From: Thermothelomyces thermophilus ATCC 42464 | Lineage: Eukaryota > Ascomycota > Sordariomycetes > Sordariales > Chaetomiaceae | Reading direction: 5' to 3' | Assembly: GCF_000226095.1 (NCBI RefSeq) | Contig: NC_016474.1 | Location: forward strand, 248,001 to 312,000 | Length of the DNA: 64,000 bases | Part shown: piece after piece, positions 1-10,069 of the stretch | Numbering within the stretch: position 1 is the stretch's first letter | Layout: each line of letters begins with the position of its first letter | The notes under the pieces: generated by a model | The model's input: only the letters and a program-made list of their open reading frames with translations | Databases searched by the model: none | Told to the model about the DNA's origin: nothing | Program-made: the position numbers and the translations under genes

Positions 1-797
1 CTAGCCCTTAGGCTAAGCCTATCAAATAGGTCCTAGACTAGGTAGTAGAGGTTAAAGCTACCTATAAGGACTAGGGGGTAGGTTGGCTAAGGTAGGGCTA
101 GTAGGTCCTATAAGAGGGCCTACTCTCCCTTGATATTATAGACTAACTAGAGCTTAAACCCCCTCTTTCCTAGGGCTAGAAAGGTCAACCTATACTAGTT
201 CTCCTCTACTAAATAGTCCTATTGGCTAATTAAGAAGCGCTTAGCTACTAGAATAGCTGCCTTGCCTTTAGGCTTATAAATTAGGTAGTAGTTTAAAGCC
301 CTAAGGTAGTAGGTTAACCCTATAAATCGGTTAATCTATAGTTCTTAGATAGCTAATAGCTTATATTTAGCTTTTTCTAGTAGGACCCTAAGGGCCTATT
401 TATTATCTTAGGTGTTCTACTAGAGGAGCTTAATTTGTATTCAAGGTAGCTAGGGCGGAGGCCGAGGGTATAATAATAGGCTCTATAGCTATTACCCCCT
501 TGGCTAATTACGAAAAGGAAGGGTTTCTAGGCTACAGAAAGGAGATATAGGTCTGTCAAGCATCGAATAAGGTACTTTTAGCTGCCTACTAGGCTAGGGT
601 AGGCCTCCTATAAGGGCGTTTAGCCCTAGTTTAGTAATGGTTATTATCTTCTAGTTAGCTACTAAACTCGAAGGCTATCTTCTAGTACGGTTACTTTAGT
701 GGTTAGAAGGTTTAAAGTCTATATTAGTAGGTCTCCCTAGCCCTTTCCTAGGCCTTGACTTTCTTTAGCTAGCCCTTATACTAGGCTATATAAGGGA
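1..797 (-). mobile_element. Tad-like LINE fragment, RIP-mutated
   Basis: This stretch matches, base for base with scattered transitions, the part of the LINE copy lying at about 20,220-21,040 (same strand). It corresponds to the ORF1/early ORF2 part of that element. The match stops near 797, where old gypsy sequence begins. TAG and TAA stops are dense in every frame and CpA is depleted, as expected after RIP. The left end runs off the window, so its full length is unknown. Confidence 0.75.
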
Positions 798-2403
798 CTA
801 GAGAAAGTTAGTAGACTTCCCTTATATTATAGTATAGCTAATTACTATATTAAGTTAAAAGAGGGCCTAGATAGAAAGAGTCCTAAGCTCTTATAGGGGC
901 CTCTCTATAATATATTATAAGACTACTTATTATAAGTCTAAAAGCAAGTCGTTGACGTACTAGATAAGGGGTAGATCTAAGCTAGCTCCTCTTTAGCTAT
1001 TACTCCTATCCTCTTAATAAAGAAAGCAGATAGAGGATAGAGGTTTTATATTAACTATTAGATACTAAATAAGATTATAAAGCAAGATCGATACCCCCTT
1101 CTATTTATTAAGGAGATGCTTTACTCTTTAGCTAGAGCTAAGTGATTTATAAAGCTTGATATCTAGGTAGCCTTTCATTATATCTAGATTATAGAAGGTT
1201 ATAAGTATTTAATAGTCTTATAGACCTAGTTTAGCCTCTTTAAGTAGCTTATTCACCCCTTTAGACTTATAAGTATATCTATGACCTTCTAATAATATAT
1301 TAATAATACTTTTAGCCTAATACTTAAAGACTTTATAATAGTATATCTTAATAATATCTCAATCTATACTTTAGGTAGTACGAAAGATTATATAAGATAG
1401 GTAAGGGATATACTCTAAAGGTTATAAAAAGTAAGACTTATATTAAACCTTAAGAAGTATATACTTATTATAAAGGAAGTTAAATACCTTAGCTATATTA
1501 TAAAGGTAAGGGTCTAGGTCTGCTTAGACCTTAAATAGCTAGTTACTATCTATAAGTAAGAGGTACTATAGAAGGTTTAAAGAGTATAGAGTTTCCTAGG
1601 GTTTATAAACTTCTATTAAGACTTTATTCCTAACTTTTCTAAGTTAACTATACTCTTAATATGATTAACTTAGAAGAATACCCTATTTTGATAGAAGACT
1701 AAGGAATGAAAGGCCTTTAAAGCTCTTAAGATAGCTTTTATATTAGAACCTATTCTAGTATAATAGGACCCTAAATAGAAGATAATACTTAAGGTAGATT
1801 ACTCTAGGATAGTATTAAGAGGGTATTCATCCTAGTAAGGAGAAGATAGGGTCTTATATCTTATAGCCTACTATTCCATAAAACTATCTCTAGATAAATA
1901 GAACTATATAATTTATAACAAGGAACTACTTACGATTATCCTATACCTAAAGGCTTAGTTAGCTAAGCTTTATAGTATTACTACCCTCTTTAAGATCCTA
2001 ACTAACTATAAAAACCTTAAATATATCTCCTAGCCTTATTTAACTAGCAAATAGTAAGCTTAATAGGCCAAAATACTCTCCCTCTTTAACTTTAAACTTT
2101 ATTACTAACTAGGGTTATAAGCTTCCTATCTAGACGCCCTATCCTATTACAAATAAGATTACCCTAAAGATATATAATATATAGTATAACTCCTTCTTAC
2201 TATCTGGATAGACATAATAGGTACCTTAATGTTACCTAAAGCATCCTACTTACTAAAGGGTAGTACTATTTTCGTGGATAGATAGCTTATAGCGTTAGAA
2301 GATAAAGGGGTTATTAAGGATAAATATTATATATACCGGCTCTAGGCTATCTAAGACAGGGCTTAGAAATTTTCAAAGGAGGCAAATATAGTATAGACCT
2401 AGA

Positions 2404-2851
2404 TGTGACGAACCCAACTCAGACTTCTTCTGAAAGGGTCCAGACGGAGGTGGGTGAAGCAGGACAAGCAGGCAGGTCGTCTGAGGGATTCGGTGAAGCC
2501 AAAGGGTTCACAACAACACTTAGAGTTGTCTCTCACAGTAATCAGCAATGCTTGGTATGAGTACTGTGATTGTGATTGTTACCACTGGTGAACTCCCAGA
2601 GTCCACCATAACGAGTGACTAGCTAGCTATATATACACAATTGTCTGTCCTTCTTCAATAGTTATCACCAGTACCACTCCTCCTTTCACTTCGTGATTCT
2701 GCGTTGTCGACGGTGACATGTTATTATCACCAGTGAAGACCTTAGTCTTGGCGGTGATAATCTTCTGATTGGTCCGTCAAGTGATTGGCTGTCGGAATGT
2801 CCCGCGTCCTGGCTGCAGCCTGCCAGGCCGCCCATGTGCTTATTCGTGACA
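2404..2851 (-). mobile_element. Solo LTR of the chromovirus family
   Basis: This 448-bp sequence begins TGTGACGAACCC and ends CGTGACA. It is flanked by the 5-bp direct repeat CTAGA at 2,399-2,403 and 2,852-2,856. The first 230 bp or so (R-U5 side of this minus-oriented LTR) nearly match the LTRs of the full element at 2,972-10,483. The U3 side is different and carries ATTATCACC/GGTGATAAT repeats instead of GCGATC repeats. It shows little RIP, so it arrived after the surrounding gypsy sequence had been mutated. Solo LTRs form by recombination between the two LTRs of one element. Confidence 0.9.
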
Positions 2852-2971
2852 CTAGATTATAGATTACTCCCTTAATATATAAGGTGCTCTTTAGTTCTAA
2901 GGTAAACTCTAGCTTCTTATATAGGAGCTATTTATAATTACTATTCTTTAATATATCTATAACTCCCCTAT

Positions 2972-3385
2972 TGTGACGAACCCAACTCAGACTGCTTCTG
3001 AAAGGGTCCAGACGGAGGTGGGTGAAACGGGACAAGCAGGCAGGTCGTCTGAGGGATTCGGTGAAGCCAAAGGGTTCACAACAACACTTAGAGTTGTCTC
3101 TCACAGTAATCAGCAATGCTTGGTATGAGTACTGTGATTGTGATTGTTACCACTGGTGAACTCCCAGAGTTCGCCAGAACGAGTGACTATATACAATTTC
3201 CTTGTCCTTTCCCCCTTGAGTCTTGATCGTGCGATCGCTGCTGCGATCCTGCGATCGTTACCCAAGTGCTCGTCTTGATCGAAGTGCGATCACTGCGATC
3301 ACTTCCTGATTGGTCCTTAGGTCTTGTGGTTCCTGATTGGTTCTGTGCGCCTTGCCGGGTCGCCTTATGCAGCCAAATCGTGACA
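2972..3385 (-). repeat. 3' LTR of the recent chromovirus
   Basis: This 414-bp direct repeat starts TGTGACG and ends GTGACA in plus-strand order. Five GCGATC hexamers (3,231, 3,243, 3,251, 3,286 and 3,295) cluster in the U3 part, which faces the opposite-strand frame at 3,518-4,156. The U3 could therefore act as a promoter in either direction (inference). Confidence 0.93.
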
Positions 3386-3400
3386 CGATGCCCCTCCTTC
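3386..3400 (-). other. Polypurine tract next to the 3' LTR
   Basis: On the element's sense strand this reads GAAGGAGGGGCATCG directly before the LTR. That is the position and composition of a plus-strand primer in Ty3/gypsy elements. The RIPped relative has a comparable AAAGAGGGGGTATCA before its right LTR at 31,677. Confidence 0.75.
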
Positions 3401-3517
3401 AGGTCTTTCGTCCTCGAAAGACTCCGGTCCGTTTCAAATAGCGCCATCATCCCCTGTCTGTACGTAATTGCGTTTCCCAGTTTCTTCCTTCCTTTGCCTT
3501 CCCACGATGTTGTCGAG

Positions 3518-4156
3518 ATGGCTGATCGTGTGAGAAAGAAGTCGAAATCTAAACCTGCTGCGTCGACTCTTCGTGCCAACCATCTCCTGGCCGCGATTCT
3601 CTCCTCGGATAATCTTTTAACGATGCGTCCTTGTACGCCGTGCGAGTCCAAAGGCCTTAGTTCGTGCGAGGTTTCGAAAAGCGATTCTTCTCGATGCGCA
3701 GAGTGCGTTCGCAACAAGCGTTCGAATTGTGACGTTCTTGGCGTTTCTCCTGCTCAGCTTCGGTCTATTGCGGCTCAGCATCAAAAACTTGAGGATGAGC
3801 TTATGGCTGCTGAGGAGCGGGTCCTTCGTCTCCGGAAACAGAAGCGAATGTGGTTTGAGAAGATGATGAGGGCTATCGCTCGGGGTATCGACAGTGTGGA
3901 GGAGTTGGAGCGAGTGGAACGTGAGGAGGCTGCGGCGGCGGTGGCAGCGGAAGCTTCTGGGGTTACTGCGTCTTCTTCGACCCCATCTCGCCTGTCCGCC
4001 GATTTCGGACAGCTTTGGGATGCCGTGTATCCTAAAGTTCCTTTGGATCCGTCCTTGCTGGCCGATTTCGGGTTGGTTTCGGGTTCGTCGCTTTCGGTCG
4101 GTCAGGGTTCCTCTGGTGGAACTGCTGAAGTTTCTCGGGGCAACTCAGGTTCTTAA
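3518..4156 (+). CDS. Opposite-strand frame in the chromovirus: Zn2Cys6-like cluster plus coiled coil
   Basis: This open frame of 212 codons runs against the retroelement, between its 3' LTR and the end of pol, and overlaps the last part of pol by about 125 bases. The frame is open upstream to 3,266, but an ATG inside the LTR is less likely than the one at 3,518 (MADRVRKKSKSK). After a basic start, residues about 40-75 hold six cysteines spaced C-x2-C-x7-C-x9-C-x2-C-x7-C. This is close to the fungal Zn(II)2Cys6 pattern (C-x2-C-x6-C-x5-12-C-x2-C-x6-8-C). A heptad-rich, charged helix follows (about 80-140), then an Ala/Ser/Thr-rich tail. The order resembles the DNA-binding end of Gal4-type regulators. 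A regulatory role, for the element or the host, is inference; it could also be an unexpressed passenger frame. Confidence 0.6.
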   Translation: MADRVRKKSKSKPAASTLRANHLLAAILSSDNLLTMRPCTPCESKGLSSCEVSKSDSSRCAECVRNKRSNCDVLGVSPAQLRSIAAQHQKLEDELMAAEERVLRLRKQKRMWFEKMMRAIARGIDSVEELERVEREEAAAAVAAEASGVTASSSTPSRLSADFGQLWDAVYPKVPLDPSLLADFGLVSGSSLSVGQGSSGGTAEVSRGNSGS

Positions 4157-7100
4157 CTGGTTCCCATGAGTTGTCTTCTGGCCCAAAATCAAGCCATTTG
4201 ACCAGGTACTGCAGTTCTCCGTTGATGATGCGTGAATCCAGAATTTCTTCGACGTCCCATTCTTCCTCTTCGTCCTCTGCTTCGATGTGCGTGGCAACCT
4301 TGGCGTTCTTTGGTGCTGGTTCGAGAAGTGAAATATGAAAAACATCCGTCCGTAGTCGCATAGATGACGGTAACGATAGTCGGTAGTTGGATGTCGAAAT
4401 TCGTTCTTTGATAACGAAGGGTCCGACCTTCTTGAAGTCCAGCTTCGTGCTTGGTCGTTTGGTTCGTAAGTTTCGTGCGATCAGGTAGACTTTATCTCCC
4501 CTCTCTAGGCGAGGTCCCTCGAGCCTGTGTTTGTCGTAGTAGTTCTTCATTCTGGTCTTGACAAACTCGAGTTCCTTCTTGAGCTTCTCGTGCAGTGCGT
4601 GCATCTGTTCTGCTTTGACTGCTGCTCTTGGCACTGTGACCTCTGGTCCTTGCCTAAGGTCTGCTTCATATCCGTAGTTCGCGAAGAACGGTGTGACTTT
4701 GGTCGTCTCCGTTGGCGTCGTGTTGTAAGCGAGTTGTGCTGTTGGCAACAGCATGACCCAGTCGTTTTGCTGGTAGTTGACGTAAGAACGGAGGTACTGC
4801 TCAACAACTTGGTTTAGTCGCTCCGTTTGTCCGTCAGTCTGTGGGTGATATGCCGTTGACAGCTTGCTGTTAACGCCCAATCGTTGCATTAACGCTTGCC
4901 AAAACTTCGATGCGAACTTGGTGTCTCTGTCGGTGATCCATTCTTGCGGCCAAGCATGCACTGATGCAACTTGCCGATAGATCACGTCTGCCAACTGTTC
5001 CGCTGTCCAGGACTCCTTGTAGGGAAAGAAATATGCCCACTTAGTCAGGCGATCTACTACAGTAAGAATACTGTCGTAGGTCACTCCTGTGGCCGTGTCC
5101 TTGGATTCTGGCAGCTTCGTAATGAAGTCCATCGTAACTGAACTCCATGGTTTGTCAGCTGTTGGCAGTGGCTGAAGTAGTCCATACGGCTTGTGTCGTG
5201 CCGTTTTGCTTCGATTGCAGATGTCGCAGTTCCGTACGACTTCCTTAACTCGTGTCGTCAACTGTGGAAAGTCGTAGTGTTTCTTGACTTGTGCGACAGT
5301 CTTCGTAACTCCTTTGTGTCCTCCGAGTTTCGACTCGTGGAGTTCTCGAATCATCCGCAGCTGTTGACCTTTGTCGTGGATGTACGCTTTGCCTCGGTAC
5401 CAGAGTTTCCCATCTTTCTCTTCTACTCCGTCAGGTACCACTGGTCCGGGTGCTGCTTGATACTGTGCCTCGTTGATCCTTTCTTCTCGAAAGATTGCGC
5501 AGCATTCGAGGAACGAGTCAAGTGGATCATCTTCCACGGGTGTCTGCGTTTCGTGATGCAGCGTTCCGTCTATTCGTTCCTTGAATAACGGTAGCGTTGT
5601 TCCCGTTCGTCCTTTCGTGTGATCCGTTCGTCGGCTTAAGATGTCCGCTCGTGCGTTCTCTTTGCCCTTCTTGTAGCGGATCTCGAAGTTGAATTCCGCG
5701 AGGAATTCTGCCCATCGTATTTGTCGTCCGTTGAGTTCCTTCGTCGTCGTGAAGTATCGCAAATTCTTGTGATCCGTATATACTTGTACCGGTTCAATCG
5801 TGCCGCTGAGGTATGGTCGCCATTCCTTGAAAGCTTCGACAATCGCAAGTAGTTCCTTGTCGTGGATCGGATAATTGAGACGTGGTCCATCGAGCTTCTT
5901 TGAAAAGAAGGCTACAGGATGTAGCTTCCCTTGTTCGTCTCGTTGTCCCAATTGTCCTCCGATGGCGTAGTCTGAAGCGTCCGTTTCTACCTCGAATGGC
6001 TTCTTGGGGTCTGGCAGTACCAGTACTGGATCCTCGGTGATGGCGTCGCGAATCTGCGTAAATGCCTGCTCGTGTTGCTCTTCCCATTGGAATTCAGCGT
6101 TCTTCTTGGTAAGTTCGTGCAAAGGTCGTGCGATCGCTCCAAAGTTCCTGAGGAACATCCGGTAGAAGTTTGCAAATCCGATGAAGCTTCGTACTTCCGT
6201 GACTGACGTCGGTCGTGGCCAATTCTTGATAGCTTCAACCTTTGAAGGTTCCATCCGGATTTGTCCTGGGGATATCTCGTATCCCAGAAACACCGTTTTC
6301 CTGACGTGGAATTCGCTCTTTCCCTTGTTGACTGATAGCTTGTACGCGTGCAGCGCGTCCAGCACTGCTTTTACGTGCTTCCGGTGTTCGTCCATCGTCT
6401 TGGAGAAGATGAGTATATCGTCGAGATAACATACCGCAAATTTGTCGAGAAAGGGTCGGATAGCTTGATCAATCAGGGCTTGGAACGTTGCCGGCGCGTT
6501 CGTAAGTCCAAATGGCATGACGAGGTACTCGTAGTGGCCATAAGGTGTCCTAAAGGCCGTTTTCCACTCGTCGCCTTCTTTGATCCGTATGTGGTTGTAG
6601 GCCGATGGCAAGTCAAGACGCGTGAAATATTGGGCTCCTGCCAACTGATCTCGGAGCCGTGAGATCAGCGGTAACGGGTATCGATTTTTCACGGTCTGTT
6701 CGTTGAGTTGCCGATAGTCGACGCATAACCGTAGCTTTCCGTCTTTCTTGGGCACAAACAGGATTGGGTAGCCTGCTGGCGATGTCGACGGGCGGATATG
6801 TCCTCTTCGAAGGTTCTCCTCCAAATATCGCTTAAGTTCTTCGTTCTGTGTCTGGCTCGTGTGGTAAATCTTGAAGAACTTCAGTCGTGCTCCTTCCTTG
6901 AGCTTGATCTCGTGATCCCATGGGCCGTGTTCTGGTAATCCTTCCAGATGTTTCGGTTCGAATGCTGGGTGCCCTTCGTATTCCTTCGGTACTTCCCCAG
7001 TCTTGTCTCGTCCCTCGGTTTTCTGATAGTATGCGAACTTGGTTCCGTCCATGGCGATACTGGCGATTTCTCCTGTCTCAACCCACTGCTCCCATTGCAG

Positions 7101-7538
7101 TGCTCCGCATTCGTCAACGGAGAGAACAGCTATCGGCGATTCAGCTCGTTCCTCCTGTCGCAACGTCGGTATCGTTATGCCGCTTCTTCCAGAGTCCGTA
7201 GTGGTCTGCCTGCCACTGTCCGTCTCTTGCGGTGGATCCGTGGGACATGCCTTTCCCTGAGCATCGTCCGCTCGCGATCCTTGCGCGCTCCCCATCTCGC
7301 TGGTCGAATACGACTCCATTCGGGGTCGCAGGTGGCCACCATTCTTCCAGCTGATGTCCGGGTCGTAATCTTCATGCCATGGTAATCCCAATATCATGTC
7401 TTTGTCGTCGCCCATGTCCACGATGCTGAATACGACTGCTGTGGTTTTCCCTGCCACAGTGATGTCGATCGGTTCGGTCTCCCTGCGTACCCATTGTGTC
7501 GGAAATGGCCCTTTGACTATGCCATGCTTCCGCTTCAT
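4032..7538 (-). CDS. pol: Chromovirus pol: reverse transcriptase, RNase H, integrase, chromodomain
   Basis: This is a long frame of 1,168 codons. Reverse transcriptase is marked by FVPKKDGKLRLCVDYRQLN and by the catalytic YLDD box. RNase H follows (the stretch with VETDASDYAIGGQL). The integrase has an HHCC zinc-binding N-terminus (GHKGV...CDICNRSK) and a DDE core (TMDFITKLP onward). The C-terminus carries a chromodomain (WDVEEILDSRI...YLVKWLDFGPEDNSWEP), which defines chromoviruses and can bind methylated H3K9 heterochromatin. That fits an element sitting inside an RIP block. The protease segment, with its active-site DSGAE, lies between gag and this frame. Confidence 0.93.
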   Translation of the reverse strand: MKRKHGIVKGPFPTQWVRRETEPIDITVAGKTTAVVFSIVDMGDDKDMILGLPWHEDYDPDISWKNGGHLRPRMESYSTSEMGSAQGSRADDAQGKACPTDPPQETDSGRQTTTDSGRSGITIPTLRQEERAESPIAVLSVDECGALQWEQWVETGEIASIAMDGTKFAYYQKTEGRDKTGEVPKEYEGHPAFEPKHLEGLPEHGPWDHEIKLKEGARLKFFKIYHTSQTQNEELKRYLEENLRRGHIRPSTSPAGYPILFVPKKDGKLRLCVDYRQLNEQTVKNRYPLPLISRLRDQLAGAQYFTRLDLPSAYNHIRIKEGDEWKTAFRTPYGHYEYLVMPFGLTNAPATFQALIDQAIRPFLDKFAVCYLDDILIFSKTMDEHRKHVKAVLDALHAYKLSVNKGKSEFHVRKTVFLGYEISPGQIRMEPSKVEAIKNWPRPTSVTEVRSFIGFANFYRMFLRNFGAIARPLHELTKKNAEFQWEEQHEQAFTQIRDAITEDPVLVLPDPKKPFEVETDASDYAIGGQLGQRDEQGKLHPVAFFSKKLDGPRLNYPIHDKELLAIVEAFKEWRPYLSGTIEPVQVYTDHKNLRYFTTTKELNGRQIRWAEFLAEFNFEIRYKKGKENARADILSRRTDHTKGRTGTTLPLFKERIDGTLHHETQTPVEDDPLDSFLECCAIFREERINEAQYQAAPGPVVPDGVEEKDGKLWYRGKAYIHDKGQQLRMIRELHESKLGGHKGVTKTVAQVKKHYDFPQLTTRVKEVVRNCDICNRSKTARHKPYGLLQPLPTADKPWSSVTMDFITKLPESKDTATGVTYDSILTVVDRLTKWAYFFPYKESWTAEQLADVIYRQVASVHAWPQEWITDRDTKFASKFWQALMQRLGVNSKLSTAYHPQTDGQTERLNQVVEQYLRSYVNYQQNDWVMLLPTAQLAYNTTPTETTKVTPFFANYGYEADLRQGPEVTVPRAAVKAEQMHALHEKLKKELEFVKTRMKNYYDKHRLEGPRLERGDKVYLIARNLRTKRPSTKLDFKKVGPFVIKERISTSNYRLSLPSSMRLRTDVFHISLLEPAPKNAKVATHIEAEDEEEEWDVEEILDSRIINGELQYLVKWLDFGPEDNSWEPVKNLSCPEKLQQFHQRNPDRPKATNPKPTRNRPARTDPKEL

Positions 7539-7780
7539 TCTCTAGGGTATCCGCAGCTGATTCACAAGTGTCGGCGAAATCAGATTCATCTCTGCTCCAC
7601 TGTCCACTAGTGCGAGCATTTCGTGCTGTTTCCACTGTGCTGTTATCCACAGCCGCTTGTCTTGCCGCCGTCGTCCAAAGATTGCGGCGATTTCCCATGT
7701 TTCTGCCGGGAGGTCTCGGTATAGTGGTCTCTTGCGCCAGTTCCTCCTGTACTGCGCTACCACTCGCCGCTGCGCGGGCG

Positions 7781-10042
7781 TTAATGGTTTCCGGGCCCCT
7801 CGAAGGGCCCTGACCCGTTTCCCAGGTCAGTGCTGACCTCTTCGGTTGTTCGGCTGATAGCGGCTTCGTCGATCGTGCTCATTTCCGTGAGCCATTGAGT
7901 GCTTGCGGCTTCCCACCATTGGGTCCGTTCTGCTTTCCGTCGTGCGTGCCATAGCTTCATCTGAAGCTCCCGAATTCGCAATTTCTTTTCGTCCGCGTGA
8001 TAGAGGCAATCGTTGCTCCAGCACGAGTCCCATGTGTCTCGTCCCGTTCCGCAGTGCCTAGGCCAGGCTCGTCTTGGAACTATCGTGATGCTTTCTAGAT
8101 CGCGGGCTTCGATCTTCCAAAGCAATTCGGCCGCTCTGTTTCCTGCATCGTAGACCCATTCCACAGGGCACAAGCCTCCGTCCCTGTTTTCCTGTCGGGT
8201 CGGCCAGTGATTGTTTTCGAATTTGTCGCGGAAGTGGTATCGGCATTCGTGTGCCACACACTGGAACCAGGGCACTTGCGCATGTGCCTCGTGTCGAGGG
8301 TGCAGTCGCGTGGCGTCGCCTGGAAGGTATTGGAACTCTTTCCCGAATCCTTCCCACTGTACGTGGACCGTGGGTACTCCAATGCTGAGGTAGGAGTGTT
8401 TCTCCCAATAGCTTTCCCACGTACGCTCATCTTTTCCGCGGTTCGCGCGCATGAACTGGTATTCGGGGTTCCGTACGTCGTGGCTGAGTTGCTGATCGTC
8501 AAAGTGCTCGGCGTAGCTATCGGGCCCATCATATGTCACAGGCTGTTCCCCTTTGATGGTTTCCACGATACGTCGGAGTTCCCTCATTTCGTCCTTCATC
8601 TCATCGCTCTGCTGGGCGAGTCGAGTCAAGCGCCCATCCCGTTCGCGCAGTTCCGTGTTGAGTCGGAAAACTTCGTTGCGGTACCATTCGATTCGTTCCT
8701 GGAGGAATAGAGCATTGGGTCCGGGTCTTTCGATTCCTTGGGTGTCGGTTGTCCACGATCCATCCCGCCTCTGCGTGACTGTGAAACCCCACTGCCTCAA
8801 GATTGGGAGAATCGAAATTGGCGGCGCATACTCTCCTGCCATGTCCCATTCGGCAAGACCTGTCTCTGGGTCCACAGTGACCAGTTCGGAGTACGGTGCT
8901 TGTTCGTCTTCACCGTTGCCGTCGTGTCCGAGACTGTCCGTGTCACTGTCCTTGTCTTCGTAGCTCGTGGCTGCTACTTCGGTGACGTTCTTGGTGGTTT
9001 CGTCGATGTCCGCGATTTCTTTTCCAGGGACTGGCTTCCATTCTTTCTTCGGGCTCCGGCATTCTCGCTTGTAATGCCCTTTCTTTCCGCAGTTGTAGCA
9101 GGTAACATTGGACTTGTCTTTGGTCGCCTTCTTCTGGTCCTGCTTCTGCGCTGCGTCCACATCCATGGCTCCGGGGTGCGTCCCGTACGAGGTACTAACG
9201 TACGCTCGCTTTTTCTTGTCGTTGGCCTTAACCGTGGTTCCGTTCATTCGACCTCGTTTCTGCTGCTCTCGTGCGTAGAGTCGATCATCGATCCTGATGG
9301 CCTGCGCGATGTATTCATCCAGAGTCTCAGGCCGATCGTACTTGTACAGCTCGTCCTTGACCTTTTCCTTCAAGCCGTTGTAGAACAGTTGCATCAACGC
9401 CTCGTCGTTAAGCTGAGACTTGAGCATGTCCTGTCTGAACTGTGCGGCGTAGGAGGCTGCTGACTTGGTCTGTCGGAGATTGGCGAGTCTTTCTTGCGCA
9501 TGAATCTTCTCGTCTTTGTCGCCAAAAACTTTCCGAAGCTCTTCTTCGAAACGGTCGTAAGATCGGAAGACTGCCCGTGTAAACGCGTCTCGATCGTCTT
9601 CGTCTTCCTCCGTGAGATAGTCGTTCCACGTAGGCTCGAACCATCTGAGTGCCTTGCCCTCTAGTCTCGTGGCTGCGTAGAGGACTTTGGCTTTGTCGTC
9701 CGGAAACTTGTCGTCATTGAGCCGGAAGTAGGATCGGAGGTTTGTCAGGAATCCTGCGAGATCCTCCTTGGTTCCTCCGTATTTACCAGGTGGTTCGATC
9801 TTGATGCGGCTCGCCTTGGCGGTCTCGAGCGCTTCGATTTTGGCGTAGGCTTCGTTGACCAACTTCTGCGAGTACTTTTCGCGGTTCTCGAGTTCCTTGA
9901 TTCGAGCTTGAGCAGCCTTGTCTCTCTGGTCCAACTCCTGGATCCGCTGCTGGAGTTGACCAAGCTGAGCGAGCAGCTGTTCGGCCGTGACGTTGGTAGC
10001 CATGTCGATGTCGAGGTCGAAGTCACCTCCGTTCTGAACCAT
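7781..10042 (-). CDS. gag: Chromovirus gag with long post-knuckle extension
   Basis: This frame of 753 codons begins 27 bases after the element's 5' LTR. An N-terminal coiled coil (about residues 20-75) leads into a Ty3-type capsid region (about 85-290). A CCHC zinc knuckle (CYNCGKKGHYKREC) lies near 313-326. Most Ty3/gypsy Gags end soon after the knuckle, but here about 420 further residues follow. They include a second heptad region and a Cys/His/Trp-rich part near the end (FQCVAHECRYHF; DSCWSNDCLYH) that may bind metal. The RIPped relative at 24,541-32,128 retains traces of the same extension, so it is a family trait and not a local fusion. Its function is unknown. Confidence 0.88.
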   Translation of the reverse strand: MVQNGGDFDLDIDMATNVTAEQLLAQLGQLQQRIQELDQRDKAAQARIKELENREKYSQKLVNEAYAKIEALETAKASRIKIEPPGKYGGTKEDLAGFLTNLRSYFRLNDDKFPDDKAKVLYAATRLEGKALRWFEPTWNDYLTEEDEDDRDAFTRAVFRSYDRFEEELRKVFGDKDEKIHAQERLANLRQTKSAASYAAQFRQDMLKSQLNDEALMQLFYNGLKEKVKDELYKYDRPETLDEYIAQAIRIDDRLYAREQQKRGRMNGTTVKANDKKKRAYVSTSYGTHPGAMDVDAAQKQDQKKATKDKSNVTCYNCGKKGHYKRECRSPKKEWKPVPGKEIADIDETTKNVTEVAATSYEDKDSDTDSLGHDGNGEDEQAPYSELVTVDPETGLAEWDMAGEYAPPISILPILRQWGFTVTQRRDGSWTTDTQGIERPGPNALFLQERIEWYRNEVFRLNTELRERDGRLTRLAQQSDEMKDEMRELRRIVETIKGEQPVTYDGPDSYAEHFDDQQLSHDVRNPEYQFMRANRGKDERTWESYWEKHSYLSIGVPTVHVQWEGFGKEFQYLPGDATRLHPRHEAHAQVPWFQCVAHECRYHFRDKFENNHWPTRQENRDGGLCPVEWVYDAGNRAAELLWKIEARDLESITIVPRRAWPRHCGTGRDTWDSCWSNDCLYHADEKKLRIRELQMKLWHARRKAERTQWWEAASTQWLTEMSTIDEAAISRTTEEVSTDLGNGSGPFEGPGNH

Positions 10043-10069
10043 GACAGAACAAAGGGAGTGGTAACAACG

